A stretch of 64,000 bases of DNA from Myxococcus eversor (GTDB lineage Bacteria; Myxococcota; Myxococcia; Myxococcales; Myxococcaceae). The stretch lies in the NCBI RefSeq assembly GCF_010894455.1, contig NZ_JAAIXY010000018.1:205902-269901 (forward strand), in the 5' to 3' direction. This document shows positions 17,490-26,203 of the stretch, piece by piece. Below the pieces are notes generated by a model, which had not been told where the DNA came from, ran no database searches, and was given only the letters and a program-made list of their open reading frames with translations. Within the stretch, counting starts at the first letter, position 1; each line of letters starts with the position of its first letter. A program made the translations under genes and the position numbers.

Positions 17490-17670
17490 GGGGGACTCCC
17501 GATGGAGGACGGACGCGAGGGAGTCTACAGGCGCGAGCGTTCAGCAGCCGAAACGGGCGCGTTCCCCGGGGCCCGTGGGAGGGCGGGTGGCCGACAGCGC
17601 CGTCAGGCGGACCCCTCGCATCCTCCGGGCCTCGGGACTATACGCGGGGGCAGGAACACGGGAGGCACCC

Positions 17671-19860
17671 ATGGCACGCGCGACGAGAGCAGGCGGGGTG
17701 GGGTGGGCATTCATCCTGTGGGCGACGGTGCTCGGTACCTGTCTGACGGCATGTCGCGAGCCCCCTCCCCTCGTCGGCGCGGAGGGCCGGCTCCGGCTGT
17801 CGCTGTCCCGGCTGGACTTCCCCCCCGCGTATCCCGGCGGGGTGCGCGAGGCGGAGGTGCGGGTGCTCAACGCGGGGCGTGCTCCGCTGGACGTCACCTG
17901 GACCTCGGTGGAAGCGCCCTTCTCGCTGGTGGACGCGCTGCCCGCGCGCGTGGGGGCGAGCGAGGTGCCGGTGCGGCTGCGCTTCAGCCCCCAGGCCCAG
18001 GGCACGTACGAGGCCCGGCTCATCGGCACCGCGTCGGACGGAGGTCGCGCGGAGCTGGTGCTCGCGGGCGAGGCCCGGCCGACGCCGGAGTGCCAGGCGG
18101 TGGTGTGCGCCAGCGCGGTGTTCGACCCCGTGTCCGAGCGCTGCGTGGAGACGCGGCTGCCGGACGGCACCGGGTGTGACCCGGGCAATGCATGCCTCTC
18201 CATGGCCACGTGTCAGCAGGGCCGGTGCAGGGGCCTGGAGCGGCCGTGTGACGACGCCAACGCCTGCACCACGGACGTGTGCCACGCGCTGGATGGGTGT
18301 CGCGCGGTGCCCGCGCCGCCGTGTCCCGGAGCGGGGGCATGCCAGGTGGGCACGTGTGATTCGAAGCTCGGTTGCGGCCTGGCCGATGCGCCGGACGGCA
18401 CCTTCTGTGGCACGGAGCGCGGCTGTGACGCCGCCGACGTGTGCGTGGAAGGCGCGTGCGCGCGGCGCAACCTGCCGGACGGCTTCGTCTGCGCGGCGGC
18501 CAGTCCGTGTCAGGCGGAGGGCCGTTGCCGGGGGCCCGTGTGCGAGCGCCCCGCCGCGGTGTCGCTGGAGCCGGACTGGATTCTCGACGCGGCCGTGCGG
18601 GGGGTGAATCTGCATGACCTGCTGGTGGGGCCCGAAGGAGACGTGACGCTGGCGGGCTTCTACGCGTCCGCGCTGCTCGACGCCGCGGCCCCGGTGCCCA
18701 TGCTGAGCGGCGACGCGGCCCGGCGCTGCATGCTGTGGAATGACCGGCTCCTGTGCATGGACCTGCCGGAGGACGGCACGGTGTCGCTGGTGGAGCGCTA
18801 CACGGGCGCGCCCCGGTGGACCTTCAACTTGTCGCGAGCACGGCCAGACATCGCGCAGCGCACGACCAGCCTCTTCCTCGCGCGGCTGGCGGTGATGGCT
18901 CCGGACCGGCTGGCGGCCCTGTTCGAGGCCTACCCCGCGGGGCTGAACCGCGAGACGTTGTGTCGCATGTACTTCCTGGTGGTGCTGGACGCATACGGAC
19001 AGATGGTGTCCGCCCAGGAGCTGAGCGACCCGCTGCTGTCCGAGTGCAACCACCCGCACCCCTTCGGTGTCGTCTCCGATGCGCTGGGGGACTTGTATGT
19101 CTCCTTCTCGCAGACGGTGAACGTGGGGGCGCCACTCCAGGCGGGCGCGCCCTCGCTGATGATGGCCTTCTCGTCCGACGGGGTGCCGCGCTGGCGCAAG
19201 TCACAGTCGCACCGCGCCGGAGAGCTGGCGGTGGTGGACGGGCTGCTGTTCCAGGAGCGCGCGGCGCAGGCGCTGCTCACGGCGGATGGCTCGGTGGCGG
19301 CGAGCATTCCCCAGCAGTTCGGCCGCCTGGTGGCGACTCGGGGGCGACTGGTGCCCAGCGCACCGGGCACCACCGTGAATCCGAACGACGGCGGCTCGCT
19401 GCCCATGGCCACGCAGCTGAAGGGCTTCGAGCTGCCCTCGCTGAACCCCGTGTGGACGTATTCGGTGCGCTCGGGGCAGCAGCTCACGACGAAGGAGCTG
19501 CGGCTCGCGTCCTGGCCGGATGCGCCGGGGCGGCCACCCCGGACGCTGGTGCTCACGACGGCCACCAACGGCAACAACGACCAACTGCTGGTGGGCGTGG
19601 GCATGTCGGACGGCGCCGAGGCCTTCCAGTGCCGGCTCGACTACTCGGCCCTGACGACTCCGCAGTTGATGGAGCTGGCACCCGGGGCCCTGGTGCTGAT
19701 GGACGGGGCCAACACCTGTGGCGAGTGTGACCCACCTTTTGCCTACAGCCAGGCCCGCTTCCAGCGCTTCCCCATGCCGGGCCTGCTGCCCGCGAAGGAG
19801 CCCTGGCCGGGGACTTTTGGCGGCCCGGGCCATGACCACCACGAGGGGGCCGACCACTGA
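17671..19860 (+). CDS. Lipoprotein with ASH-like, Cys-rich and propeller-like regions
   Basis: A 729-residue protein from the ATG at 17671 with GGAGG six bases upstream; an open frame further upstream is not used. The signal peptide ends in GTCLTAC, a lipobox. Residues about 40-135 form an immunoglobulin-like ASH/choice-of-anchor domain (LRLSLSRLDFPPAYPGG onward to LVLAGEARPTPEC). Residues 135-300 hold about 30 cysteines in disintegrin-like repeats (for example CDDANACTTDVCHALDGC). The remaining 430 residues look like a beta-propeller, without catalytic motifs. Proteins of this build are common in the myxobacterial outer envelope; the role is unknown. Confidence 0.78.
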   Translation: MARATRAGGVGWAFILWATVLGTCLTACREPPPLVGAEGRLRLSLSRLDFPPAYPGGVREAEVRVLNAGRAPLDVTWTSVEAPFSLVDALPARVGASEVPVRLRFSPQAQGTYEARLIGTASDGGRAELVLAGEARPTPECQAVVCASAVFDPVSERCVETRLPDGTGCDPGNACLSMATCQQGRCRGLERPCDDANACTTDVCHALDGCRAVPAPPCPGAGACQVGTCDSKLGCGLADAPDGTFCGTERGCDAADVCVEGACARRNLPDGFVCAAASPCQAEGRCRGPVCERPAAVSLEPDWILDAAVRGVNLHDLLVGPEGDVTLAGFYASALLDAAAPVPMLSGDAARRCMLWNDRLLCMDLPEDGTVSLVERYTGAPRWTFNLSRARPDIAQRTTSLFLARLAVMAPDRLAALFEAYPAGLNRETLCRMYFLVVLDAYGQMVSAQELSDPLLSECNHPHPFGVVSDALGDLYVSFSQTVNVGAPLQAGAPSLMMAFSSDGVPRWRKSQSHRAGELAVVDGLLFQERAAQALLTADGSVAASIPQQFGRLVATRGRLVPSAPGTTVNPNDGGSLPMATQLKGFELPSLNPVWTYSVRSGQQLTTKELRLASWPDAPGRPPRTLVLTTATNGNNDQLLVGVGMSDGAEAFQCRLDYSALTTPQLMELAPGALVLMDGANTCGECDPPFAYSQARFQRFPMPGLLPAKEPWPGTFGGPGHDHHEGADH

Positions 19861-19986
19861 CGTCAGAGGGGGCGGGCCCGAAATCCGAAGAAAATAAAAA
19901 GGGCATGTCGAGGAACCGGAAGTGGCTTCGACGTAGGGCAAAAGGTCGGCACCCTCCTGGTGTCGCCCCCTACCGAGGATGCCCCC

Positions 19987-20445
19987 ATGAAGAAGATCAC
20001 CCCGTTCCTGATGTTCAACAACCAGGCGGAAGAGGCGGCGAAGCTCTACACGTCGGTGTTCAAGAACTCGAAGATGGTCTCGGTGAACCGGGGCCCGGAC
20101 GGCGCGGCCACGTCCGTCACCTTCGAGCTGGAAGGTGAGACCTTCCTGTCGTTCAACGGCGGTCCCTACTTCAAGTTCTCCGAGGGGATTTCGCTCTTCG
20201 TCGACTGCGAGACGCAGGCCGAGGTGGACGCGCTGTGGGAGCAGCTCGCCGCCGGTGGAGGAAAGCACAAGCCGTGCGGCTGGGTGGAGGACCGCTTCGG
20301 CGTGTCCTGGCAGATCATCCCCCGGACGCTGATGCAGTTGATGGGGGACAAGGACCCGGCGAAGGCCGGGCGGGTGGTGCAGGCGATGCTCAAGATGCAG
20401 AAAATCGACATCGCCGCCCTGGAGCGCGCCTACGCGGGCAACTGA
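19987..20445 (+). CDS. VOC-family PhnB-like protein
   Basis: A 152-residue protein of the PhnB/3-demethylubiquinone-methyltransferase-like branch of the vicinal-oxygen-chelate (glyoxalase) superfamily. It begins MKKITPFLMFNNQAEEAAKL and carries VFKNSKMV, FLSFNGGP, SLFVDCETQAEVDALWEQLA and CGWVEDRFGVSWQIIPR, all standard for the group. Family members are small cytoplasmic metalloproteins or metal-free relatives; the substrate is generally unknown. It starts at the ATG at 19987 and ends 16 bp inside the 3-prime end of the convergent DUF4166 gene. Confidence 0.88.
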   Translation: MKKITPFLMFNNQAEEAAKLYTSVFKNSKMVSVNRGPDGAATSVTFELEGETFLSFNGGPYFKFSEGISLFVDCETQAEVDALWEQLAAGGGKHKPCGWVEDRFGVSWQIIPRTLMQLMGDKDPAKAGRVVQAMLKMQKIDIAALERAYAGN

Positions 20446-22085
20446 GGTTCTCTCGTCCCGGGAGGCACGGCGTCGCCCTGGCGCCAGGCCTCGTAGTGGA
20501 TGCGGGCCAGGGGGGCCCGTCGCGACACCGGCCCCCCGCCGCCGAAGGTCCCGATGATGTCCACGCGCTCTGTCGCGTCCGACGCGGGGTGGATGCGGAA
20601 CTCCACGCCGCGCCCGAACGGCGGCAGCACCAGGCCGCGCCAGCGCAGCGTCTGGCCGCGCAAGCGGATGCCGCCGTCCTCCAGGACCGACACGTCCAGC
20701 TCCAGGTCCAGGCCGTGCTCGACGAAGACCTCGTGGAGTCGGCCGTCGCGCAGGACGAAGTCGGAGTCGAATCGTCGCAGCACGCCGTCGCAGTACAGCT
20801 CCCGGACGAAGTGCATGGAGCCATCCGCGCGGCGGAAGGTGAGGAAGCGTCCGGGGAAGGCACGTGCCCCGTGCTCGGAGAGGCCCTGGCCGGACAGTCG
20901 GGTGGCGACCCAGGCGAACAGCCGCGCCGTGCACGAGGAGAAGGTGACAGAGGCGCGCGCGCTCCACGCGCCCGGGTTGGCATAGAAGCGGATGACGCGC
21001 GGGTCCACGCGGCCCAGGTCCGGACCCAGCACCGCCGCGAGCAGGGGCCAGACATCCGAGGGCCGCGCGCGCTGGCCTCGATGCACGGCCTTCACGCCGC
21101 GACGGTAGACACTGGCCGCCGTCCACGCGGTGAAGAAGCTCGCGAGCAGCAACCACGCCGTGCGCCGTTCGTCGACGAGGCCCGGGGCATGACGCCAGCG
21201 GGGCAGACACAGCGCGCGCAGGGTGGAGAAGGCGTAGTGGCGCAGCAGGCTCCAGCTCGCGCTCACCATGCGCGACAGGGACAGCGCCAGTCCGTGGGCA
21301 ATCGCCGTCTCACCCGGGACGGCCCCCGCGAGGGCGGGCTGGTCGAAGAGGCGCGCGCCGAGCGTCATCTCCACGTGCTGCACCAGCAGACGCCACAGGG
21401 GCTCGTGTCCGTGGGCGCGGGCTTCTTCGAGGAAGGCCGCCTCATGGCCCACGTCCCGAGCCCGGGCCACGTCCCGCATGTGGGCTTCAATCCAGCGCTC
21501 GTCACGGACCTCCAGCGGGAGGTGCTCCTCGCAGGCGCGCGCATAGGACGCCCACTCTGGAGTCCGGGGCAGGCCTCGCTCATCCACGGGCATGACGGCC
21601 GCGCCCAATCGCGCGAAGGGTTCCGACACTCCCCAGAAGCGACCGAGTGTCACCGCGCTCGCCGCCAGCACATGCACCCGAGCCATGCGGCACGGATGCG
21701 AGCGATAGAAGTCCGAGAGCAGACCCAGCGAGAGTCGGCAGGCCCGGTGTCGGAGCGCGAAGTTCCGCAGCGCTCCGAGCGACGCATGGGGCAGGGCCGT
21801 CCGCGCTTCATCGAGCTCCTCCGGATGGAGCCGTGCCTGCGCGTGCACCTGGAGCAGGGCCTCCAATTGAGAGTCCCCGGGGTGGAGCTCTCCGGAATGA
21901 AGCAGGGCCTCCAGTTGCGCATCCGCGAGCAGGGAAGCTTCCGAACGGAGCAAGGCCTCCAGTCGTGCATCTCCGAGTGGGAGCGCCGTCGTCGAGTTCA
22001 TCTGGGACACGGTGCTCTCCACGTGCGTGCCGAATCGAGTCCGACGCTGATGACCGGGATGAACCGCCACGGCCCTGTCGCTCAT
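20430..22085 (-). CDS. DUF4166-domain protein with N-terminal repeats
   Basis: A 551-residue protein. The C-terminal 190 residues (from about 370, VIRFYANPGAW onward, with GRFLTFRRADGSMHFVREL and RGLVLPPFGRGVEFRI) fit DUF4166, a domain of unknown function. The centre is helical, possibly with a membrane-associated segment (AWLLLASFFTAW). Near the N-terminus are three imperfect repeats of about 18 residues with the core LEALL (ARLEALLRSE, AQLEALLHSG, SQLEALLQVH). Its ATG overlaps the stop of the upstream SRPBCC membrane gene by four bases, so both probably act together. The 3-prime end overlaps the convergent VOC gene. Confidence 0.72.
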   Translation of the reverse strand: MSDRAVAVHPGHQRRTRFGTHVESTVSQMNSTTALPLGDARLEALLRSEASLLADAQLEALLHSGELHPGDSQLEALLQVHAQARLHPEELDEARTALPHASLGALRNFALRHRACRLSLGLLSDFYRSHPCRMARVHVLAASAVTLGRFWGVSEPFARLGAAVMPVDERGLPRTPEWASYARACEEHLPLEVRDERWIEAHMRDVARARDVGHEAAFLEEARAHGHEPLWRLLVQHVEMTLGARLFDQPALAGAVPGETAIAHGLALSLSRMVSASWSLLRHYAFSTLRALCLPRWRHAPGLVDERRTAWLLLASFFTAWTAASVYRRGVKAVHRGQRARPSDVWPLLAAVLGPDLGRVDPRVIRFYANPGAWSARASVTFSSCTARLFAWVATRLSGQGLSEHGARAFPGRFLTFRRADGSMHFVRELYCDGVLRRFDSDFVLRDGRLHEVFVEHGLDLELDVSVLEDGGIRLRGQTLRWRGLVLPPFGRGVEFRIHPASDATERVDIIGTFGGGGPVSRRAPLARIHYEAWRQGDAVPPGTREPQLPA

Positions 22086-23233
22086 GACGACACCTCCACA
22101 AGTTCTCCACAGGGTTTTGACGTGGGGGACGAACGCGCCGCGCCCGGTGCCGGCGACCTGCCAAGCAGTCGCGCGACGACGAACAATCCAAAGCGCCAGC
22201 GAGAGCGGCCTCGTGCCGGAGCATGGTCATCCCCCGCACACCACTGCCGCAGCGTCTCGAAGCCCCACTCCGTGCCCAGCCTCATCACCGGACGGAACAG
22301 CAGCGCGTCGAGCACCTCCCCCACCACGCCGTACCGCGCGCGGTAGTCGAACACCGTCTTGAAGAACGTCCCCTCGGGCCTGCGCTCGTAGAGCCACACG
22401 CCACGGCCGCGGAGGATGAGACTCCGCCAGTCCTCCGAGCCGAACTCGAACGTCGAGCGCACGTGCGGCGTGTTCGCCAGGTAGCGACCCCACCCGATGA
22501 TTTCGAGTCCGAAGCCCAGGTGCGTCCGGTAGTCCATCAGGTGGAACCCCCGCTCATCGGCCTCCGGCAGGTAGCGGATGGACGTGAAGCGCACGTCCCA
22601 CGCCGTGTGCAGCTCTGGCTCTTGCGTGCGCTCCCACACCATCTCGACGGGCGCGGGGATGAGCACCTCCACGACAATCCTTTGGAGTAAAGGTTGTCGC
22701 GATGGAGCGGCCACGGGCCGCCGACGGAAGGCGAGCCACCGCGCCAGGTCCTTCACGAAGACGACCAGCGCCGTCACCCCCATCACCGTCATCAGCGTGC
22801 GCAGCGCCACCGGTACATCGGGCGGGTCCACGCGCAGGCCCGTGGGAAGGAGCCAGTCTCCCCATACCGTCTGGAAGGTGGCCATGAGGTACAGCCCCAC
22901 CAGCACGCTCAGCACCACGTGCATGAAGTACTCACCCCGGGGGACACCGCCCTGGAACGCCCGGCTGTCGCGCTCCTCCCAGACGTCGCCGAGCGCGACG
23001 AAGATGTCCGCGGCGTACAGCACCGCGAGCAACCCGAGCGCCCACCCCTGGAAGCGCACGTGCGACACCCAGAGGAATTGGAGCGCGTAGATGAGGTGAC
23101 GCGCGGTGTGCCAGAGCACCTCGCGCTGACACTCGGGACGCTCCTGGAGCCGGCCGCGCCAGAGGTGGAAGTAGAGGACGTCGAAGGTCCCCAAGAGGCC
23201 GATGGCGAGCAACAGGTAGAAGGCGACGTGCAT
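22082..23233 (-). CDS. Membrane protein with C-terminal SRPBCC (polyketide-cyclase-like) domain
   Basis: A 383-residue protein. The first 165 residues contain about four hydrophobic helices (AFYLLLAIGLLGTFDVLYF, a helix around WALGLLAVLYAADIFVAL, MHVVLSVLVGLYLMATF and LRTLMTVMGVTALVVFV). A cytoplasmic SRPBCC/START-like domain follows from about 190 (VEVLIPAPVEMVWERTQEPE and later STFEFGSEDWRSLILRGRG), a fold that binds hydrophobic ligands. It is translationally coupled (ATGA) to the DUF4166 gene. The pair may handle a lipid or pigment, but nothing in the sequence proves this. The C-terminal 60 residues are Arg/Ala/Pro-rich and less conserved-looking. Confidence 0.72.
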   Translation of the reverse strand: MHVAFYLLLAIGLLGTFDVLYFHLWRGRLQERPECQREVLWHTARHLIYALQFLWVSHVRFQGWALGLLAVLYAADIFVALGDVWEERDSRAFQGGVPRGEYFMHVVLSVLVGLYLMATFQTVWGDWLLPTGLRVDPPDVPVALRTLMTVMGVTALVVFVKDLARWLAFRRRPVAAPSRQPLLQRIVVEVLIPAPVEMVWERTQEPELHTAWDVRFTSIRYLPEADERGFHLMDYRTHLGFGLEIIGWGRYLANTPHVRSTFEFGSEDWRSLILRGRGVWLYERRPEGTFFKTVFDYRARYGVVGEVLDALLFRPVMRLGTEWGFETLRQWCAGDDHAPARGRSRWRFGLFVVARLLGRSPAPGAARSSPTSKPCGELVEVSS

Positions 23234-23789
23234 GATGCACGGGCCTCAGTGCAACGCCACGGCCAGCGCCTCCCAGCGATGCAAGCCTTTGAAGCGCCAG
23301 GGATTCAGCGGATTTGACGCAAGTCCCCGTCAACGCCGTGGACAGCCCTGACAACCCGCGTTGACGCCTGCTCGTGCTCCACGAGTGCGTCAGGCGCGGG
23401 CCAAAGCCAGCCCGGGCGCGCTGTCAATCGTTCCTGCTCGAATTTTTCCGGAAAGATTTCCAGGGCCGGCGGTGAATGCGACCCTCGGAAACCCGGCCTG
23501 ACACGGCACACCCGGTGGCACTTACCCTGCGGGTGGACATGCACCGCGTACCCGATATTCTTCGGCCATCGTTGCGTTGAAAGACGTAGACGTGTTCCAC
23601 ATTGCCCACGCGAGGCCTGTCCGGGATGCACCCCCTTGGTCCCGGCGCTTGAGTGGAAGGAGTGCGGTTGCCCGGACGACCTTGGAGGTCCGGCGTGCGG
23701 CGGCTCCGTTGCATCGTGGGGGGCCCGCTCGGGCCCCGGGGGGAAGCGCGTTCCCTGGGGCCCGAGTCACCTCGTCACCTGCCCGCTGA
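23234..23789. other. 556-bp gene-poor stretch
   Basis: No convincing gene is seen here; the short open frames have low-complexity composition and no ribosome-binding sites. One plus-strand match to the sigma-54 consensus (TGGCAC, nine bases, then TGC) occurs at 23516-23530 with correct GG-to-GC spacing, but no plausible target gene follows on that strand. The stretch probably holds the promoter of the SRPBCC gene and the 3-prime region of the next minus-strand gene. Confidence 0.4.
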
Positions 23790-25244
23790 CTACGGCCCCA
23801 CCCGGGCCGCCGTGCCCGTGGGCGCCGCCGCCGCGAAGGACCGCAGGTAACCCAGCTCGTCCTGGGTGCTTTCTTCCATCAGTTCTTCTGTCAGCGAGTT
23901 CAGCGGCCAGCGCTCCATCGCCGTCTGCTGGAACTGGCCGATGGTCTGCTCCAGCGCCTGGATTTGATTCAGCGTCAGCGTCCGGCCCGCCTCGTCCCCC
24001 ATGTCCGTGTTGCCGCCGCGCACCAACTGCAGGCCCGTCATCCGCTCCACCACGGTGGTCTGCTTCACCATGCTCGCGCCGATGTCCCGGGTGATGCGGC
24101 CCAGGCGTTTGCGGCCCTCCTCGGAGAGCGAGCCTCGCGTCGCCACGTTGCGGGTGCGCAGAATCCACGTCCCACGCTCGTTGATACCCCGCAGGGCCAC
24201 CGCCATCGACAGCGCGCTGGCATCCGGCACGCCTGCTTCCTTCAGGAGCTGGCGAGTCGCCACGTAGCCCTCCCGAAAAGACGTCTCCCGCCAGGCGGGC
24301 AGCGCCGCCACGCGCTCCAGCGCGTCGATTTCCGCGGCGGTCAGCTCGGTGCCGGACTCCGTGTCACCCAGCAACAGGAGCAACTGGAGCTGCATCGCGT
24401 TCGGGTGCGCCTTGGCCAGCGCCTCCAGCTTCTCGCGGAACGTCTTGCGCGCCCGCTCGTGCTCGGACTCCGGCAGGGACTCGCCCCGCAGCGCGTCCCG
24501 CACGGCCAGGTAGAGGTCCGGGTTCTCCAGCCGGGGCACCTGCGCCAGCAGGAACAGGGCCTTGTCCGCGTCCAGCCTGCGCGTGGAGAGCGCCAGCCGC
24601 AGCTTGACGTCGTCCGAGGTGGCCTTCTCCCACGCGCCCTTCTCCCAGTCCGCCAGCGTGGGGTCCGGAGGCAGGGGCGTGGCGCCCGGCAACAGCTCGC
24701 TCTTGCGGAAGTCGGGGCGGCCCAGCTTCACCCATGCCTGGCGGAAGCCCTGCTGCCAGGAGACACCCGGCGCGCGTCGCAGCTCGCGCAGCGTCTCCAA
24801 CAGCTTCACCTCCCTGCTCCCCGGCGCCGCGGCCGTGAGCTGCGCCAGCACCGTGGTGACTTCCGCGTCGTTGCCTTCCTCGAGCGCCAGACACGCGTGC
24901 ACCAGCAGGGCGGGCGCGTGCTGGGGGGCCAGCATCAGCGCCTCACCGAGCGACTCGCGGGCCTTCTTCAAATCCCCCGTGGCGGCGGCGCGCGCGGCGC
25001 GGTCCGTGTGGCGCAGCACTTCCATGGGGGCGGCGGGCTTCGCGGCGCGCGGCGCTTTCGAGGGCTCGTCGCGGTGGGCGTGTTCCCCGGCTTCGTGCCC
25101 GTCATGGCTCGTCGCGCGGCCCGCCCGGAAGAGGAGGGTGCCGCCGGCGGCGAGGGCCACCACCAGCCCCACGCCACTCCACAGCGCTGCCTTGTTGCGT
25201 CCCGATGCGCCCTGCGAGGGAGGAGGAGGAATCGGGACCGTCAT
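23790..25244 (-). CDS. Membrane-anchored TPR-like protein
   Basis: A 484-residue protein from the ATG at 25244 (the frame is open to 25283 but the extension is unlikely). One N-terminal transmembrane helix (ALWSGVGLVVALAAGGTLLF) is followed by a His/Glu-rich spacer and then helical repeats of TPR type (AARAAATGDLKKARESLGEA, then LLVHACLALEEGNDAEVTTV). The C-terminal half is helical without known motifs. It is probably anchored in the inner membrane with the bulk in the periplasm. It lies downstream of the GIN-domain gene on the same strand; a perfect 18-bp palindrome sits between them. Confidence 0.72.
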   Translation of the reverse strand: MTVPIPPPPSQGASGRNKAALWSGVGLVVALAAGGTLLFRAGRATSHDGHEAGEHAHRDEPSKAPRAAKPAAPMEVLRHTDRAARAAATGDLKKARESLGEALMLAPQHAPALLVHACLALEEGNDAEVTTVLAQLTAAAPGSREVKLLETLRELRRAPGVSWQQGFRQAWVKLGRPDFRKSELLPGATPLPPDPTLADWEKGAWEKATSDDVKLRLALSTRRLDADKALFLLAQVPRLENPDLYLAVRDALRGESLPESEHERARKTFREKLEALAKAHPNAMQLQLLLLLGDTESGTELTAAEIDALERVAALPAWRETSFREGYVATRQLLKEAGVPDASALSMAVALRGINERGTWILRTRNVATRGSLSEEGRKRLGRITRDIGASMVKQTTVVERMTGLQLVRGGNTDMGDEAGRTLTLNQIQALEQTIGQFQQTAMERWPLNSLTEELMEESTQDELGYLRSFAAAAPTGTAARVGP

Positions 25245-25361
25245 GTTGTGGCTTCTCCGGCGGTGGGGGGAGCCGCATTCCAATCGCCCCCGCTCACCGG
25301 AGCAAGGTCGCCCGAACCGACAAAGGTAGTGTCACTCCCTACCCAGGGGGGCTCCCTCTCC

Positions 25362-25379
25362 GTCCGGGACGTCCCGGAC
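25362..25379. promoter_or_regulatory. Perfect 18-bp palindrome, operator or hairpin
   Basis: GTCCGGGAC followed directly by GTCCCGGAC. It lies 118 bp upstream of the TPR-protein start and 15 bp downstream of the GIN-domain gene stop on the same strand. It could be an operator for the TPR gene or, as RNA, a 7-bp hairpin with ACGT loop that ends the upstream transcript. No T-tract follows, which favours a binding site. Confidence 0.4.
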
Positions 25380-25393
25380 ACGTCACGCCGGGC

Positions 25394-26113
25394 TCAGTCC
25401 TTGAGGTAGACGACGCGGGTACCGCCGCGCGCCTTCACCTCGGTGCGGGGCGGGCGGGAGACGCACTGGACGGTGGTGCCGCCCGTGGCGTCCACGGACA
25501 GGCGCTCCGAGGGGTCCGCCTCCACGCGCACTCCGCCGCTGGCCTCCACGTCGAGGGACTTCACGCCCTTGAGCTCCATGGCCTTGACGACGGCGCCGCC
25601 GCTGGCCTCCACGTTCAGCTCCCGGGCGCGGCCTTCCAGATTCACCACGGCGCCGCCGCTGGCCTCGACCTCGACCTTGTCCGTGTCCATTCCGCGCACG
25701 GTGAGGGCCGCGCCGCCGCTGGCCTCGGCGGAGAACTCGTCCGAGGCGGCGACCTCCGCCTCGACGTGACTGCCGCCGCTGGCCTCCACGCCCTCCAACT
25801 GGGGGCTGGAGACGTACAGGCGGACCTTGCCGCCGGAGAAGTTGTTGCCGAAGACGCCCTGGCGTTCGACCTCGGTGGTGAGCTGTCCGTCCTTCACCAC
25901 GAGTCGCAGGCGGGAGAGCAGCTCCGCGGGGCCCTCGACGCGGACGGACTTGGGGCCGACCTTCACCTTGGCCTTGATGCCGTGGCCCACCGCCAGGCTC
26001 TCGAAGTCATCGACCTCGCGCGTCTCGGTCTTCTGCGCGTGAGAGTCCTCCGCGAAAGACACCCCCGCGAACATCAGCAGGGGGACGAGCAGGGACATCC
26101 GGGCGGTCTTCAT
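25394..26113 (-). CDS. Exported DUF2807 (GIN-domain) protein
   Basis: A 239-residue protein from the ATG at 26113 with GGGAG six bases upstream. A Sec signal peptide (SLLVPLLMFAGVSFA) is followed by a DUF2807 putative auto-transporter adhesin head-GIN domain: regularly spaced short strands with repeated E-A-S-G-G turns (VEASGGSHVE, AEASGGAALT, VEASGGAVVN, VEASGGAVVK, VEASGGVRVE), giving a right-handed beta-helix-like solenoid. The protein probably sits in the periplasm or on the surface; the function of the family is not established. It is downstream of the large Ser/Thr kinase gene on the same strand, 90 bp away. Confidence 0.88.
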   Translation of the reverse strand: MKTARMSLLVPLLMFAGVSFAEDSHAQKTETREVDDFESLAVGHGIKAKVKVGPKSVRVEGPAELLSRLRLVVKDGQLTTEVERQGVFGNNFSGGKVRLYVSSPQLEGVEASGGSHVEAEVAASDEFSAEASGGAALTVRGMDTDKVEVEASGGAVVNLEGRARELNVEASGGAVVKAMELKGVKSLDVEASGGVRVEADPSERLSVDATGGTTVQCVSRPPRTEVKARGGTRVVYLKD

Positions 26114-26203
26114 GGCGCGCTCCCAAGGCAGGGGGCCTGGAAGAGGCCCCGTCATGGCGGGCTACGCACGGCGCTCCGAGCGATTGCCGCCCCTCGGGAC
26201 AAA

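Noticed and set aside
23516..23530. Sigma-54-type promoter match on the plus strand
   Set aside because: The GG and GC spacing fits, but no gene on this strand follows within a reasonable distance; one match in 64 kb is expected by chance.
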